Assembly: GCA_002280475.1 (NCBI GenBank)
Contig: NCEB01000005.1
Span: forward strand, 1-64,000
Source: Brevundimonas subvibrioides
GTDB lineage: Bacteria; Pseudomonadota; Alphaproteobacteria; Caulobacterales; Caulobacteraceae
Direction: 5' to 3'
DNA: 64,000 bases
The notes under the pieces are model-generated. The model searched no databases, was not told the DNA's origin, and was given only the letters and a program-made list of their open reading frames with translations. The position numbers and the translations under genes are program-made. Below are positions 9,849 through 18,526 of this stretch, piece by piece. Each line of letters starts with the position of its first letter. Position 1 is the stretch's first letter.

Positions 9849-9881
9849 CATCGCGGGAGAACCCTGCTAAACGCCCGCGCC

Positions 9882-10544
9882 ATGAGCGCCGCCGTCATCG
9901 TCTTCCCCGGTTCCAACTGCGACCGCGACTGCAAGGTCGCCATCGAACGCTCCACCCACGAGCGGGTCGAGATGGTCTGGCATCAGGAGAGCGAGCTTCC
10001 CTCCGGCCTCGATCTTATCGTGCTTCCGGGGGGCTTCTCCTACGGCGACTACCTGCGTTGCGGAGCCATGGCGGCGCAGTCGCCGGTGATGCAGGCCGTG
10101 AAGAAGGCGGCGGACGACGGCGTCGCCGTGGTCGGCATCTGCAACGGTTTCCAGATCCTGTGCGAGGCCGGAATGCTGCCGGGCGCCCTTCTGCGGAACG
10201 CCGGGCTGAAATACGTCTGCAAGCCGATCAGCCTGGAGGTCACGAACGCCCAGACCCGCTTCACCGCCGGCTATCAGGGCCAGCGCGAGGTCGTCATGAC
10301 CCAGGGCAATGGCGACGGAAACTATTTCGCCGACGCCGAGACCCTCGCCCGGATCGAGGGCGAAGGCCAGGTCGTCTTCCGTTATGTCGACAATCCCAAT
10401 GGCTCGGTGGCGAACATCGCCGGTATTCAGAACGCGCGGGGCAATGTCCTGGGCATGATGCCCCACCCGGACCGCGCCTTCGAGGCCGAACTGGGCTCGG
10501 CGGACGGCGCGGTGCTGTTCCGGTCGATCTACGCGGCGGCCTGA
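9882..10544 (+). CDS. purQ: FGAM synthase glutaminase subunit PurQ
   Basis: The 220-residue class I glutamine amidotransferase subunit that supplies ammonia to PurL. The nucleophile Cys87 lies in [11 protein letters not shown], the oxyanion region in [14 protein letters not shown], and the His/Glu of the triad near the end in [12 protein letters not shown]. The length is normal for a stand-alone PurQ. No close Shine-Dalgarno is seen. It is on the same strand as purC-purS but separated from purS by about 2.2 kb; purL is not in the window. Confidence 0.96.
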   Translation: MSAAVIVFPGSNCDRDCKVAIERSTHERVEMVWHQESELPSGLDLIVLPGGFSYGDYLRCGAMAAQSPVMQAVKKAADDGVAVVGICNGFQILCEAGMLPGALLRNAGLKYVCKPISLEVTNAQTRFTAGYQGQREVVMTQGNGDGNYFADAETLARIEGEGQVVFRYVDNPNGSVANIAGIQNARGNVLGMMPHPDRAFEAELGSADGAVLFRSIYAAA

Positions 10545-10637
10545 TCGTCGCAGGGGCGCGACGCGGTCAATCGGCGCTGAACCTTTGCCGCAATGGCGCG
10601 TAGTGTCGGACCCGAACGCCGCTACGGAAAGAGGCCC

Positions 10638-11462
10638 ATGTCCTCCATCGTCCGACCGACCTCCGCCCAGAAGACCCGTCGCCTGGTCGTCCTGGCCTCC
10701 GTCGCTTTCGCCGTCATCGCCGGACAGCTGCAGCAGTTCGCAGGCATCGGCCAGACGCCGGCGGAGTTCTCGGCCGACAGCGACGCGACCCTGCGGGTGG
10801 TCGGCTGGGCCTTCGCCATCTGGGGCCCGATCTACCTCGGCCTGATCGCCTACGCCGTGCGCCAGGTCCTGCCCCAGACGGGCGAGAGTGACATGATCCG
10901 CCGCTTCGGCTGGCCCTCGGTGCTGGCCTTGCTCGGCATCGGCTGGTGGATCCTCGCCGCCGCCTGGGACGCGGAGCTGGCGACCATCGTGCTGATCTTC
11001 GGGTCGCTGAGCGTGCTCATCATCCCGCTGCTGGTGAATGCCCGCCTGATCCGCGATCTACCCCGGTGGGACCGCGACCGCTGGCTGGTGGCGTGGCCTC
11101 TGGGGGCCTTGGCGGGATGGCTGACCGTCGCCTCGCCGGTGAACCTTCTGACCGTCGCGACCGGCAACGGCGACCTTCCGCCGTCTCTCGCCCCCACGGC
11201 CTGGGCCCTTCTGGCCGTGGGGGGCGTCAGCGCCTTCGCCTTGTTCGTGACCTGGCGGACACGGCTGCTGGCCTATCCGTTGCCGGTCGCCTGGGGTCTG
11301 CTGGGCGTGTTCGTGGCCGAACAGGACAAGGGCAACATCGCTCTGTCGAGCGGAGCGATCATCGCCTCCCTGATCGTTCTGGGCGGTGCCCTGGCTCTGG
11401 CCTTCCGCCTGCGTCCGCAACGCCCTGCACCGGTGCATACGGAGCCGCCGGCGGCCGGCTGA
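10638..11462 (+). CDS. Multi-pass membrane protein, TspO/MBR-related
   Basis: A 274-residue protein with about eight hydrophobic segments. The segment RVVGWAFAIWGPIYLGLIAY carries the WxFxIWGPIY pattern seen in tryptophan-rich sensory protein (TspO/MBR) relatives, and Trp residues are frequent. The ATG at 10638 is preceded by GGAAAGAGG and is preferred to an earlier in-frame ATG at 10593. It is longer than classical TspO (about 160 residues), so I place it only as related. Function is unknown; TspO proteins bind porphyrins or sterols. Confidence 0.6.
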   Translation: MSSIVRPTSAQKTRRLVVLASVAFAVIAGQLQQFAGIGQTPAEFSADSDATLRVVGWAFAIWGPIYLGLIAYAVRQVLPQTGESDMIRRFGWPSVLALLGIGWWILAAAWDAELATIVLIFGSLSVLIIPLLVNARLIRDLPRWDRDRWLVAWPLGALAGWLTVASPVNLLTVATGNGDLPPSLAPTAWALLAVGGVSAFALFVTWRTRLLAYPLPVAWGLLGVFVAEQDKGNIALSSGAIIASLIVLGGALALAFRLRPQRPAPVHTEPPAAG

Positions 11463-11628
11463 TCGTCGCCTCATCACAACGAGACGACGCCAAGGTGTCG
11501 AGAATGTAATGATGCGGGCGGTTTACGTCCGCTCTTCCCCCGGTAAGGATGCGTCCCAGGTCGCGCGGGGGGTGTCCGTCGCGCAGTGAGGCGTCCGCTC
11601 GCTCGGATCGCCGGCGGAGGAGGAAGCC

Positions 11629-13263
11629 TTGGATAGACGTTCGTTCCTAGCGGCCTGCGGTATCGGGGCGGGCGGCGTGCTGCTGCCGGGCTTCGCCGGT
11701 CGGGCCATCGCCGCCAGCCAGCTGGTCGAGACCATCGACATCGCCGTCAAGAAACGGCTGGCCGACGCGGGCATGAGCGCCGCGACCGGCGCCGGGGCCA
11801 GCTACGCCGACGTGCGTGTCGGCCGCTACCTGCGCCAGTTCGTCATCACGCGCGAAGCCAACGTCCAGAACGTCGTCAACACCGAATCCGTCGGCGTGGG
11901 CGTTCGGGTCATCGCCGATGGGGCCTGGGGCTTCTCGGCCACCAACACCATGACGCCCGAAGCGGTGGCCGAGGCCGCGCGTCTGGCCGTCGCCATCGCC
12001 CGCGCCAATGCGGTCAACCAGACGCAGGCCGTCCAGCTGGCCCCCACGCCGGGCGTCGGAGAGGTCAGCTACCGCACCCCGATCCGCCGCAATGCCATGG
12101 AAGTGCCGATCGCCGAAAAGGTCGAACTGCTGCTGGGCGTCAATGCGGCGGCCCAGGCGGCCGGGGCCAACTTCGTCAACTCGCAGCTGTTCCTGGTCAA
12201 CGAGCAGAAGTATTTCGCCTCGACCGACGGCTCCTACATCGACCAGGACGTCCACCGCATCTGGGCCCCGTTCACGGTCACGGCCGTCGATATGTCCACC
12301 GGCAAGTTCCGCAGCCGCGAAGGCCTGTCGGCCCCGATGGGCCTCGGCTACGAGTATCTGGACGGCAACGCCGCCGACAAGCTGAACGGTCCCGGTGGCA
12401 TCATCAGCTACGGCATGTCCTATGACATGCGCGAGGACGCCGAGGCCGCCGCCCGCCAGGCGCGCGAGAAGCTGTCGGCCAAGTCGGTCGAACCGGGTCG
12501 CTACGACCTGATCCTGGATCCCAACCACCTGGGCCTGACCATCCACGAATCGGTCGGCCACCCGCTCGAGCTGGACCGGGTGCTGGGCTACGAGGCGAAC
12601 TACGCGGGCACATCCTTCGCCACGCTCGACAAGCGCCGCGACCGCTTCCAGTATGGCTCCGAGATCGTCAACCTGTTCGCCGACAAGACCCAGGTCGGCA
12701 GCCTGGGCGCCGTCGGCTACGACGACGAAGGCGTGGCCACCAAGCGCTGGCCGCTGGTGGATCAGGGCGTCCTGGTCGATTACCAGTGCACGCGCGACCA
12801 GGCCCACATCCTGGGCAAGACGGCGTCGGACGGTTGCTCCTACGCCGACAGCTGGTCGACGGTTCAGTTCCAGCGCATGCCCAACGTCTCTCTTGAACCC
12901 GGCCGGACGCCGATGACGGCCGCGAACATGATCTCCAACGTCGAGAACGGCATCTACATCCTGGGTCGCGGGTCGTTCTCGATCGACCAGCAACGCTACA
13001 ACGCCCAGTTCGGCGGGACCCTGTTCTACGAGGTCAAGAACGGCGAGATCACCCAGCCGCTGGAAGACGTCGCCTATCAGATGCGCACGCCAGAGTTCTG
13101 GGCCGCCTGCTCGGCCATCTGCGACGAGAGCGACTACCGGCTGTTCGGCTCGTTCTTCGACGGCAAGGGACAACCGTCCCAGGTCTCGGCGGTCAGCCAC
13201 GGCTCCTCGACCACCCGTTTCGACGGGATCAACGTCATCAACACCGCGCGCTCGCTCGGCTGA
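11629..13263 (+). CDS. TldD-type metallopeptidase with Tat signal
   Basis: A 544-residue TldD homologue. TldD carries the zinc active site of the TldD/TldE heterodimeric peptidase; the HEXXXH motif is present as HESVGH at residues 306-311, with downstream YEANYAGTSF. Unlike E. coli TldD, the N-terminus reads MDRRSFLAACGIGAGGVLLPGFAGRAIA (split here as RRSFLAA plus a hydrophobic run to AIA), a typical twin-arginine export signal. The start codon is TTG at 11629 with a strong GGAGGAGG upstream. It is the first of a run of eight same-strand genes. The enzyme class is clear; export is inferred from the signal. Confidence 0.9.
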   Translation: MDRRSFLAACGIGAGGVLLPGFAGRAIAASQLVETIDIAVKKRLADAGMSAATGAGASYADVRVGRYLRQFVITREANVQNVVNTESVGVGVRVIADGAWGFSATNTMTPEAVAEAARLAVAIARANAVNQTQAVQLAPTPGVGEVSYRTPIRRNAMEVPIAEKVELLLGVNAAAQAAGANFVNSQLFLVNEQKYFASTDGSYIDQDVHRIWAPFTVTAVDMSTGKFRSREGLSAPMGLGYEYLDGNAADKLNGPGGIISYGMSYDMREDAEAAARQAREKLSAKSVEPGRYDLILDPNHLGLTIHESVGHPLELDRVLGYEANYAGTSFATLDKRRDRFQYGSEIVNLFADKTQVGSLGAVGYDDEGVATKRWPLVDQGVLVDYQCTRDQAHILGKTASDGCSYADSWSTVQFQRMPNVSLEPGRTPMTAANMISNVENGIYILGRGSFSIDQQRYNAQFGGTLFYEVKNGEITQPLEDVAYQMRTPEFWAACSAICDESDYRLFGSFFDGKGQPSQVSAVSHGSSTTRFDGINVINTARSLG

Positions 13264-13279
13264 TCGGAAAGACACTCCC

Positions 13280-14605
13280 ATGAGCATGATGACCGAAGCC
13301 GAAGCCAAGGCCATTCTCGACAAGGTGATCGCCCTGTCGACCGCCGACGAATGCACCGCCACCCTGACGGGCAGCGTCGAAGGCAACATCCGTTTCGCCC
13401 TGAACAACGTCTCGACCTCGGGCGTGATCTCCAACACCGACCTGGGCGTCCAGGTGGCGTTCGGACGACGCGTCGGCACGGCCTCGATCAACGAGTTCAG
13501 CGATGAGGCGCTGGAACGCGTCGTTCGGCGCGCCGAGGACCTGGCCCGTCTCGCGCCTGAGAACCCCGAGTTCATGCCGGCGGTCGAGCGTCAGACCTAT
13601 CGCCCGACCCGGACCTTCAGCCAGGCGACGGCGGACATCACGCCCCAGCAACGCGCCGAAGTGGCCCGCGCCTCGATCGAGCCCTGCAAGGCGCAGAACC
13701 TGATCGCTGCCGGCTTCCTGCAGGACGGCCAGAGCTTCTTCGCCTCCGCCAACTCCAACGGCAACTTCGGCTACCAGACTTCGACCGAGGCCGACTACAC
13801 CTGCACGGTTCGGACCGAGGACGGTCGCGGGTCGGGCTGGGTGGCCAAGAACGTGCAGGACATCTCGAACTTCAACGCGTCGGAGGACATCGAGATCGCC
13901 ATGCGCAAGGCGGCGGCCTCCGCCGACGCCCAGGCGCTGGAACCCGGCAAATACACGGTGATCCTGGAACCGGCCGCCGCCGCCGGCCTGATCAGCTTCA
14001 TGTTCAACTTCTTCAACGCCCGCCCGGCCGACGAAGGCCGCAGCTTCATGTCCAGGGCGGGCGGCGGCAACAAGATCGGCGAGCAGGTCTTCGACCCGCG
14101 CGTCAACGTCTATTCCGATCCCGCCGATCCGAACGTGCCGGCCCTGCCGTGGGACGGCGACGGCCTGCCGCGCGATCGCATCTCCTGGGTCGAGGACGGC
14201 AAGGTCACCAACCTGATCTATGGCCGCTACTGGGCCCAGCGTCAGGGCAAGACGCCGACCGCCGGTCCCGGCAACGTCATCATGACCGGCGGCACCAAGT
14301 CGACCTCGGACCTGGTGCGCGAGACCGAGCGCGGCATCCTGGTCAGCCGGACCTGGTACATCCGCATGGTGGACCCGCAGACGGTGCTGCTGACCGGCCT
14401 GACCCGCGACGGCACCTTCTACATCGAGAACGGCGAGCTGCGGTATCCGGTGAAGAATTTCCGCTTCAACGAGTCGCCCGTCATCATGCTGAACAACATC
14501 GACGAACTGGGCCGCCCGGTCCGGGTCGGCGACGGCCAGACCATGATGATCCCGCCCATGCGCCTGAGGGACTTCACCTTCACCTCCCTCTCCGACGCCG
14601 TGTGA
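13280..14605 (+). CDS. TldE/PmbA homologue
   Basis: A 441-residue partner of the preceding TldD. The TldE/PmbA subunit lacks the HEXXXH zinc site but completes the substrate cleft. The family is recognisable from SNTDLGVQVAFGRRVGTAS, the central EPAAAAGLISFM and the C-terminal glycine-rich VIMTGGTKSTSDLV. No signal peptide is present: it starts MSMMTEAEAKAILDKV. It follows tldD by 16 bases. If the pair is exported, this subunit would have to travel with its Tat-tagged partner. Confidence 0.88.
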   Translation: MSMMTEAEAKAILDKVIALSTADECTATLTGSVEGNIRFALNNVSTSGVISNTDLGVQVAFGRRVGTASINEFSDEALERVVRRAEDLARLAPENPEFMPAVERQTYRPTRTFSQATADITPQQRAEVARASIEPCKAQNLIAAGFLQDGQSFFASANSNGNFGYQTSTEADYTCTVRTEDGRGSGWVAKNVQDISNFNASEDIEIAMRKAAASADAQALEPGKYTVILEPAAAAGLISFMFNFFNARPADEGRSFMSRAGGGNKIGEQVFDPRVNVYSDPADPNVPALPWDGDGLPRDRISWVEDGKVTNLIYGRYWAQRQGKTPTAGPGNVIMTGGTKSTSDLVRETERGILVSRTWYIRMVDPQTVLLTGLTRDGTFYIENGELRYPVKNFRFNESPVIMLNNIDELGRPVRVGDGQTMMIPPMRLRDFTFTSLSDAV

Positions 14606-14621
14606 TCGACGCTTCCTTTTT

Positions 14622-14752
14622 TCCGCTCATCCTCGCGAACGCGGGGACCCAGTCCTTTCGTGAGGCACGGCGTTTCGGATGACCTTCACAGCGCATGTTC
14701 GGCCTGTGATCGCCCAAAGCACTGGGTCCCCGCGTTCGCGGGGATGAGCGGA
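14622..14752. repeat. REP-like inverted repeat, family A copy 1
   Basis: A 32-base arm beginning TCCGCTCATCCTCGCG (14622-14653) is matched by its inverse ending GGGGATGAGCGGA (14721-14752). The central spacer is about 67 bases. Family A copies also lie at 41449 and 55637. The last base of this copy is the first base of the next gene's ATG. Confidence 0.95.
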
Positions 14753-15468
14753 TGAAGAAGGAGCCTAACTCTTTCACGCGAGCGGATGTTCTGCGTCTCC
14801 TTGGTGCGAGCATCGCAGGATCGTTTGTCGGTCCAGCCGCGGCCCAGACCACCTACGACTTCTGGTTCACCCGGTTGCGCTACGCCTCGGGCAACTGGGA
14901 CGTGGACGAGCGCATGCCCGCCAACGTTCTGACGTCGCTCGTGGACTACACCAGCCTGCGCGTCGATCCGGCGGAGCGGGTGATCGACCTGGCCGATCCG
15001 GCCATGCTGACCGCCCCCTTCTGCTATATGGCCGGCCACAAGCTGGTGGAGTTCAACCAGGCCGAGGCGAGCAACTTTCGCACCTATGTCGAGAACGGCG
15101 GCTTCGTCTTCGTGGACGACTGCAACCACGACATCGACGGCCTGTTCGCCCGCACCTTCGAGCGCCAGATGGCCGCTCTGTTCGGCGAGGGGGCGCTGGA
15201 CAAGATTCCGAACGACCACCCGATCTATTCCGCCTTCTTCGAGTTCGAAGACGGCCCGCCGGCGACCAGTTTCGAGCTGAACGGCTGGGGCGACGACCTG
15301 GTCCACGACTATCTGAAGGCCATCGTCATCGATGGCCGGATCGCCGTACTCTATTCCAACAAGGACTACGGCTGCGAGTGGGACTACGACTGGCGGAACA
15401 AGCGTTTCCTGGCCGAGGACAATACGAAATTCGCCGTCAACATCGTCATCTACGCCCTGACCGCCTGA
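14752..15468 (+). CDS. DUF4159 protein
   Basis: A 238-residue protein of the DUF4159 family. A hydrophobic N-terminus (VLRLLGASIAGSFVGPAAAQ) looks like an export signal, but without a clear twin arginine. The domain has YDFWFTRLRYASGNWDVD, an acidic FVFVDDCNHDIDGL region and VLYSNKDYGCEWDYDW, and resembles a glutamine-amidotransferase-like fold by family reputation. The only usable start is the ATG at 14752, whose A closes the REP arm, so the REP supplies the ribosome-binding region (GGGGATGAGCGG). DUF4159 domains commonly accompany MoxR/DUF58/BatA genes, as here. Confidence 0.85.
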   Translation: MKKEPNSFTRADVLRLLGASIAGSFVGPAAAQTTYDFWFTRLRYASGNWDVDERMPANVLTSLVDYTSLRVDPAERVIDLADPAMLTAPFCYMAGHKLVEFNQAEASNFRTYVENGGFVFVDDCNHDIDGLFARTFERQMAALFGEGALDKIPNDHPIYSAFFEFEDGPPATSFELNGWGDDLVHDYLKAIVIDGRIAVLYSNKDYGCEWDYDWRNKRFLAEDNTKFAVNIVIYALTA

Positions 15469-15487
15469 CCTCCTCCCCCGGACGCCC

Positions 15488-16486
15488 ATGACCTCCCCGA
15501 CCGAAGCCGAGATCAAGACAAAACTCGCCCAGCTGGCCGAGTTGAAGGGGGCCATCAGCCAGGCCGTGGTCGGTCAGGACGCCGTGGTCGAACAACTGCT
15601 GGTCGGCCTTCTGGCCGGGGGGCACTGCCTGATCGAGGGCGTGCCGGGACTGGGTAAGACGCTTCTGGTCCGCACCCTGGGCCAGGCCCTGGCGCTGGAG
15701 TTCCGCCGCGTCCAGTTCACGCCCGATCTGATGCCGTCCGACATCCTTGGCACCGAGGTGATGGAGGAGGATCACGGCACCGGCCGCCGGTCCTTCCGCT
15801 TCCAACCGGGCCCGGTCTTCACCAACCTGTTCCTCGCCGACGAGCTGAACCGCACACCGCCCAAGACTCAGGCCGCCCTGCTGGAGGCCATGCAGGAACA
15901 CACCGTCAGCTACGCGGGCGTGACTCACCGGCTGGAAGAGCCCTTCTTCGTCCTGGCGACGCAGAACCCGCTGGAACAGGCCGGGACCTATCCCCTGCCC
16001 GAGGCCCAGCTGGACCGGTTCCTGCTGAACATCCAGGTCGGCTATCCGACGGCGGCCGAGGAGCGGGAGATCCTGGTCCAGACCACCGGCGGTGGGTTCA
16101 AGCCCGTGCCCCAGGTCATGACCGGGGCCGATGTCGTCGTGCTCCAGCAGTGGGTCCGACAGGTCCATGTGTCCGACGGCCTGCTGGGCTGGATCACCAC
16201 CCTGATCCGCGCGACGCGTCCGTCGACCGAAGCGCCCAAGGCGATCAACGACTATGTCCGCTGGGGGGCCGGGCCCCGCGCCGGACAGGCCCTGGTGCTG
16301 GCGGCCAAGGCGCGGGCCCTGATCCACGGGCGGCTGGCGGCGACGCGGGAAGATGTGCGGGTCCTCGCCGCGCCGGTCCTGCGCCACCGCATCCTGCTGT
16401 CCTTCGCCGCCGAGGCCGAGCGGAGGTCGCCCGACGACGTGGTCGCCGCCCTGCTGAACGCAGTCCCCGCCCCCGGGGCCGACTGA
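15488..16486 (+). CDS. MoxR-family AAA+ ATPase
   Basis: A 332-residue AAA+ ATPase of the MoxR group, chaperone-like proteins that usually act with von Willebrand A domain partners. Walker A is EGVPGLGKT, Walker B and neighbours are LFLADELNRTPPKTQAALLEAMQE, and sensor 1 is VLATQNPLEQAGTYPLPEAQLDRF. The C-terminal lid follows. It is 19 bases after the DUF4159 gene and 10 before the DUF58 gene, the classical MoxR-DUF58 pairing. Its substrate is not determinable. Confidence 0.95.
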   Translation: MTSPTEAEIKTKLAQLAELKGAISQAVVGQDAVVEQLLVGLLAGGHCLIEGVPGLGKTLLVRTLGQALALEFRRVQFTPDLMPSDILGTEVMEEDHGTGRRSFRFQPGPVFTNLFLADELNRTPPKTQAALLEAMQEHTVSYAGVTHRLEEPFFVLATQNPLEQAGTYPLPEAQLDRFLLNIQVGYPTAAEEREILVQTTGGGFKPVPQVMTGADVVVLQQWVRQVHVSDGLLGWITTLIRATRPSTEAPKAINDYVRWGAGPRAGQALVLAAKARALIHGRLAATREDVRVLAAPVLRHRILLSFAAEAERRSPDDVVAALLNAVPAPGAD

Positions 16487-16496
16487 AGGCGGGGCG

Positions 16497-17384
16497 ATGT
16501 CTCCGCTGGACCTCCCTCCCGATCTCAGGACGCGCCTTCGCCGCCTGTCGATCACACCGCGCCGCGCCGCCGTCCTGGCCAGCGCGGGCCAGCACGCCAG
16601 CCGCAATCGCGGGGGCTCGCAGGAGTTCGCCCAGTACCGGGCCTATGAGCGCGGCGACGACCTGCGCCGCATCGACTGGAAGCTGTACGGCCGCTCCGAC
16701 CGCTTCTTCGTGCGCGACGCCGAACGCGAGAGCCCGGTCACCCTGTGGCTGGTGCTGGACGCCAGCGCCTCCATGGGCCAGGCCGATCTGAAGACGCCGA
16801 ACTGGTCCCGCTTCGACGCCGCGCGCCGGCTGGCGGTGGCCCTCGTTGAGATCGCCCTCTATCAGGGCGATCGCTTCGGTCTGGTGGTCGAGACGGCGAC
16901 GGGGCCCATGGTCGTGCCTCCCGGCGGCGGGGCGCGACAGAGGGACCGGGTGCTGCTGACCCTCGCGCCCATCCAGCCCGGCGGCGTCGCCCGCTGGGAC
17001 CGGGACGTCGGCGTCTATGGCGAGCGGTTCGGCCCCAACGACCTCATTCTCATCCTGTCGGACGGGTTCGACGAGGCCTGCGTGGCAGCGGCCGAACGGC
17101 TGGCCATGTCCGGCCGCGACGTCGCCATGATCCGCGTCCTGACCGCCGACGAACGCGACTTCCCCTTCGAACAGGGCTACCGCTTCAACGATCCGGAGAC
17201 GGGCGCCCAGCTGGTGGGAGACGGGCCGGCGCTGCGCCGCGACTTCCTTGTCCGCTTCGCCCAGGCGCGTCAGGCCTTGTCCGATCGACTGGACGCCCAC
17301 GGCGTGCGCCACGCCGAACATTTCGTCGATCGTCCCGCCGACGAGCCGATCCGCGCCCTGTTCCGCGTGGAGGGCGCGCGATGA
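16497..17384 (+). CDS. DUF58 protein, vWA-like
   Basis: A 295-residue DUF58 protein. The family region is EFAQYRAYERGDDLRRIDWKLYGRSDRFFVRDAE, followed by a von Willebrand A-like fold with LVLDASASM in place of the metal-binding DxSxS motif, and LILSDGFDE later. No transmembrane segment is evident. DUF58 proteins are partners of MoxR ATPases. The stop overlaps the next gene's start by four bases, indicating one transcript. Confidence 0.92.
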   Translation: MSPLDLPPDLRTRLRRLSITPRRAAVLASAGQHASRNRGGSQEFAQYRAYERGDDLRRIDWKLYGRSDRFFVRDAERESPVTLWLVLDASASMGQADLKTPNWSRFDAARRLAVALVEIALYQGDRFGLVVETATGPMVVPPGGGARQRDRVLLTLAPIQPGGVARWDRDVGVYGERFGPNDLILILSDGFDEACVAAAERLAMSGRDVAMIRVLTADERDFPFEQGYRFNDPETGAQLVGDGPALRRDFLVRFAQARQALSDRLDAHGVRHAEHFVDRPADEPIRALFRVEGAR

Positions 17385-18526
17385 GCCCGGCCCTGCTGTT
17401 TCCCGCCGGTCTGGCGGCCCTGGCGGCGGTGTTGATCCCGCTGGTGATCCACATCGCGCGGCGCACCGAGAGCCGCACCGTCAATTTCGCCGCCCTGGCC
17501 TGGCTGGAGGAACGGCCCAAGCCCCGGCGTCGCCTGCGGCTGGACGAGCTGTGGTTGCTGGCGTTCCGGCTGTTGCTGCTCACCCTCATCGCGGTCGGTC
17601 TGGCCCAGCCGGTGCTGTGGGGCGCGGCCGACCGGCGGCCCGTCGTGGCCGTCGCGCCCGGGCTGGACAGCTCGTCCTACGAGACGGCCGAGGGCGCGAG
17701 GCGGGTCTGGCTGGCTCCCGGCTTCCCCGAGATCGGCCAGGCCGCTCCGACGGCGGGCGGGACCACCGCCAGCCTCGTCCGCCAGTTGGACGCCGAGCTG
17801 GCCCCCGGCACGCCGCTGGAAGTCATCCTTCCGCCGATCCTGAACGACGCCGACGCGCAACGGCCGATCCTGTCGCGACCCGTCGGCTGGCGCACCGCCA
17901 CGCCCGCCACCGAGACCGAACTCGAGGCCCCCGCCCCGCCCGCCCTGACCGTGCGCTTCGGCCCGGACGGCGAGGCGGCTGTCCGCTATTTCCGCGCCGC
18001 CGCCACGGCCTGGGCGGAGGCGGACGCCGAGCCCGGCATCGTCGCCGAGCCGGTGGCGGCCCCCCTGCCTCGTGACGCGCGGCACCTGATCTGGCTGGAC
18101 GCCAGCACGCCGCCCGCACAGATCGTCGACTGGGTGCGGCGGGGCGGAACGATCATGCTGGCCGAGGGCGCGCGGGTGCCGCTCGACGTCGCGCCGCGTC
18201 CGGTCTGGAGCGATGCCGAGGGCCTGCCGATCGCCGCCCTGGGTCGCCTGGATCAGGGGCGGGTCATCCAGCTGGACCGCGCCCTGACGCCAGAGGCCAT
18301 GCCCCAGCTGCTGGACCCCGACTTCCCCGATCGCCTCGCCGGGCTTCTGGCCCCCGCGCCGGACCCCATGCGCGTCGCGGCCACCGATCACGCCCCTCTG
18401 ACGGGGGCCGCGCCCTATGAGCAGCCGCCGCTGGACCTGCGGCCGTGGCTCGCCCTGCTGATCGCCCTGGTCTTCGGAGCCGAGCGGTGGCTGGCGACGC
18501 GGCGTGTCCGGGGTCCCGCGCCATGA
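17381..18526 (+). CDS. BatA-like N-terminal membrane protein
   Basis: A 381-residue protein whose first 85 residues match the aerotolerance (BatA) N-terminal region: a membrane segment (LLFPAGLAALAAVLIPLVIHI), the ARRTESRTVNFAALAWLEE stretch, and a second hydrophobic segment before LAQPVLWG. A long periplasmic-type region and a third hydrophobic segment (LRPWLALLIALVFGAERWLA) follow. It starts inside the DUF58 stop and ends overlapping the next ATG. I infer a membrane anchor for the MoxR/DUF58 machinery. Confidence 0.85.
   Translation: MSPALLFPAGLAALAAVLIPLVIHIARRTESRTVNFAALAWLEERPKPRRRLRLDELWLLAFRLLLLTLIAVGLAQPVLWGAADRRPVVAVAPGLDSSSYETAEGARRVWLAPGFPEIGQAAPTAGGTTASLVRQLDAELAPGTPLEVILPPILNDADAQRPILSRPVGWRTATPATETELEAPAPPALTVRFGPDGEAAVRYFRAAATAWAEADAEPGIVAEPVAAPLPRDARHLIWLDASTPPAQIVDWVRRGGTIMLAEGARVPLDVAPRPVWSDAEGLPIAALGRLDQGRVIQLDRALTPEAMPQLLDPDFPDRLAGLLAPAPDPMRVAATDHAPLTGAAPYEQPPLDLRPWLALLIALVFGAERWLATRRVRGPAP

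Noticed and set aside
11647..13575. A 642-codon open frame antisense to tldD and the start of tldE
   Set aside because: It is a compositional shadow of the real genes, with no domain and no ribosome site.
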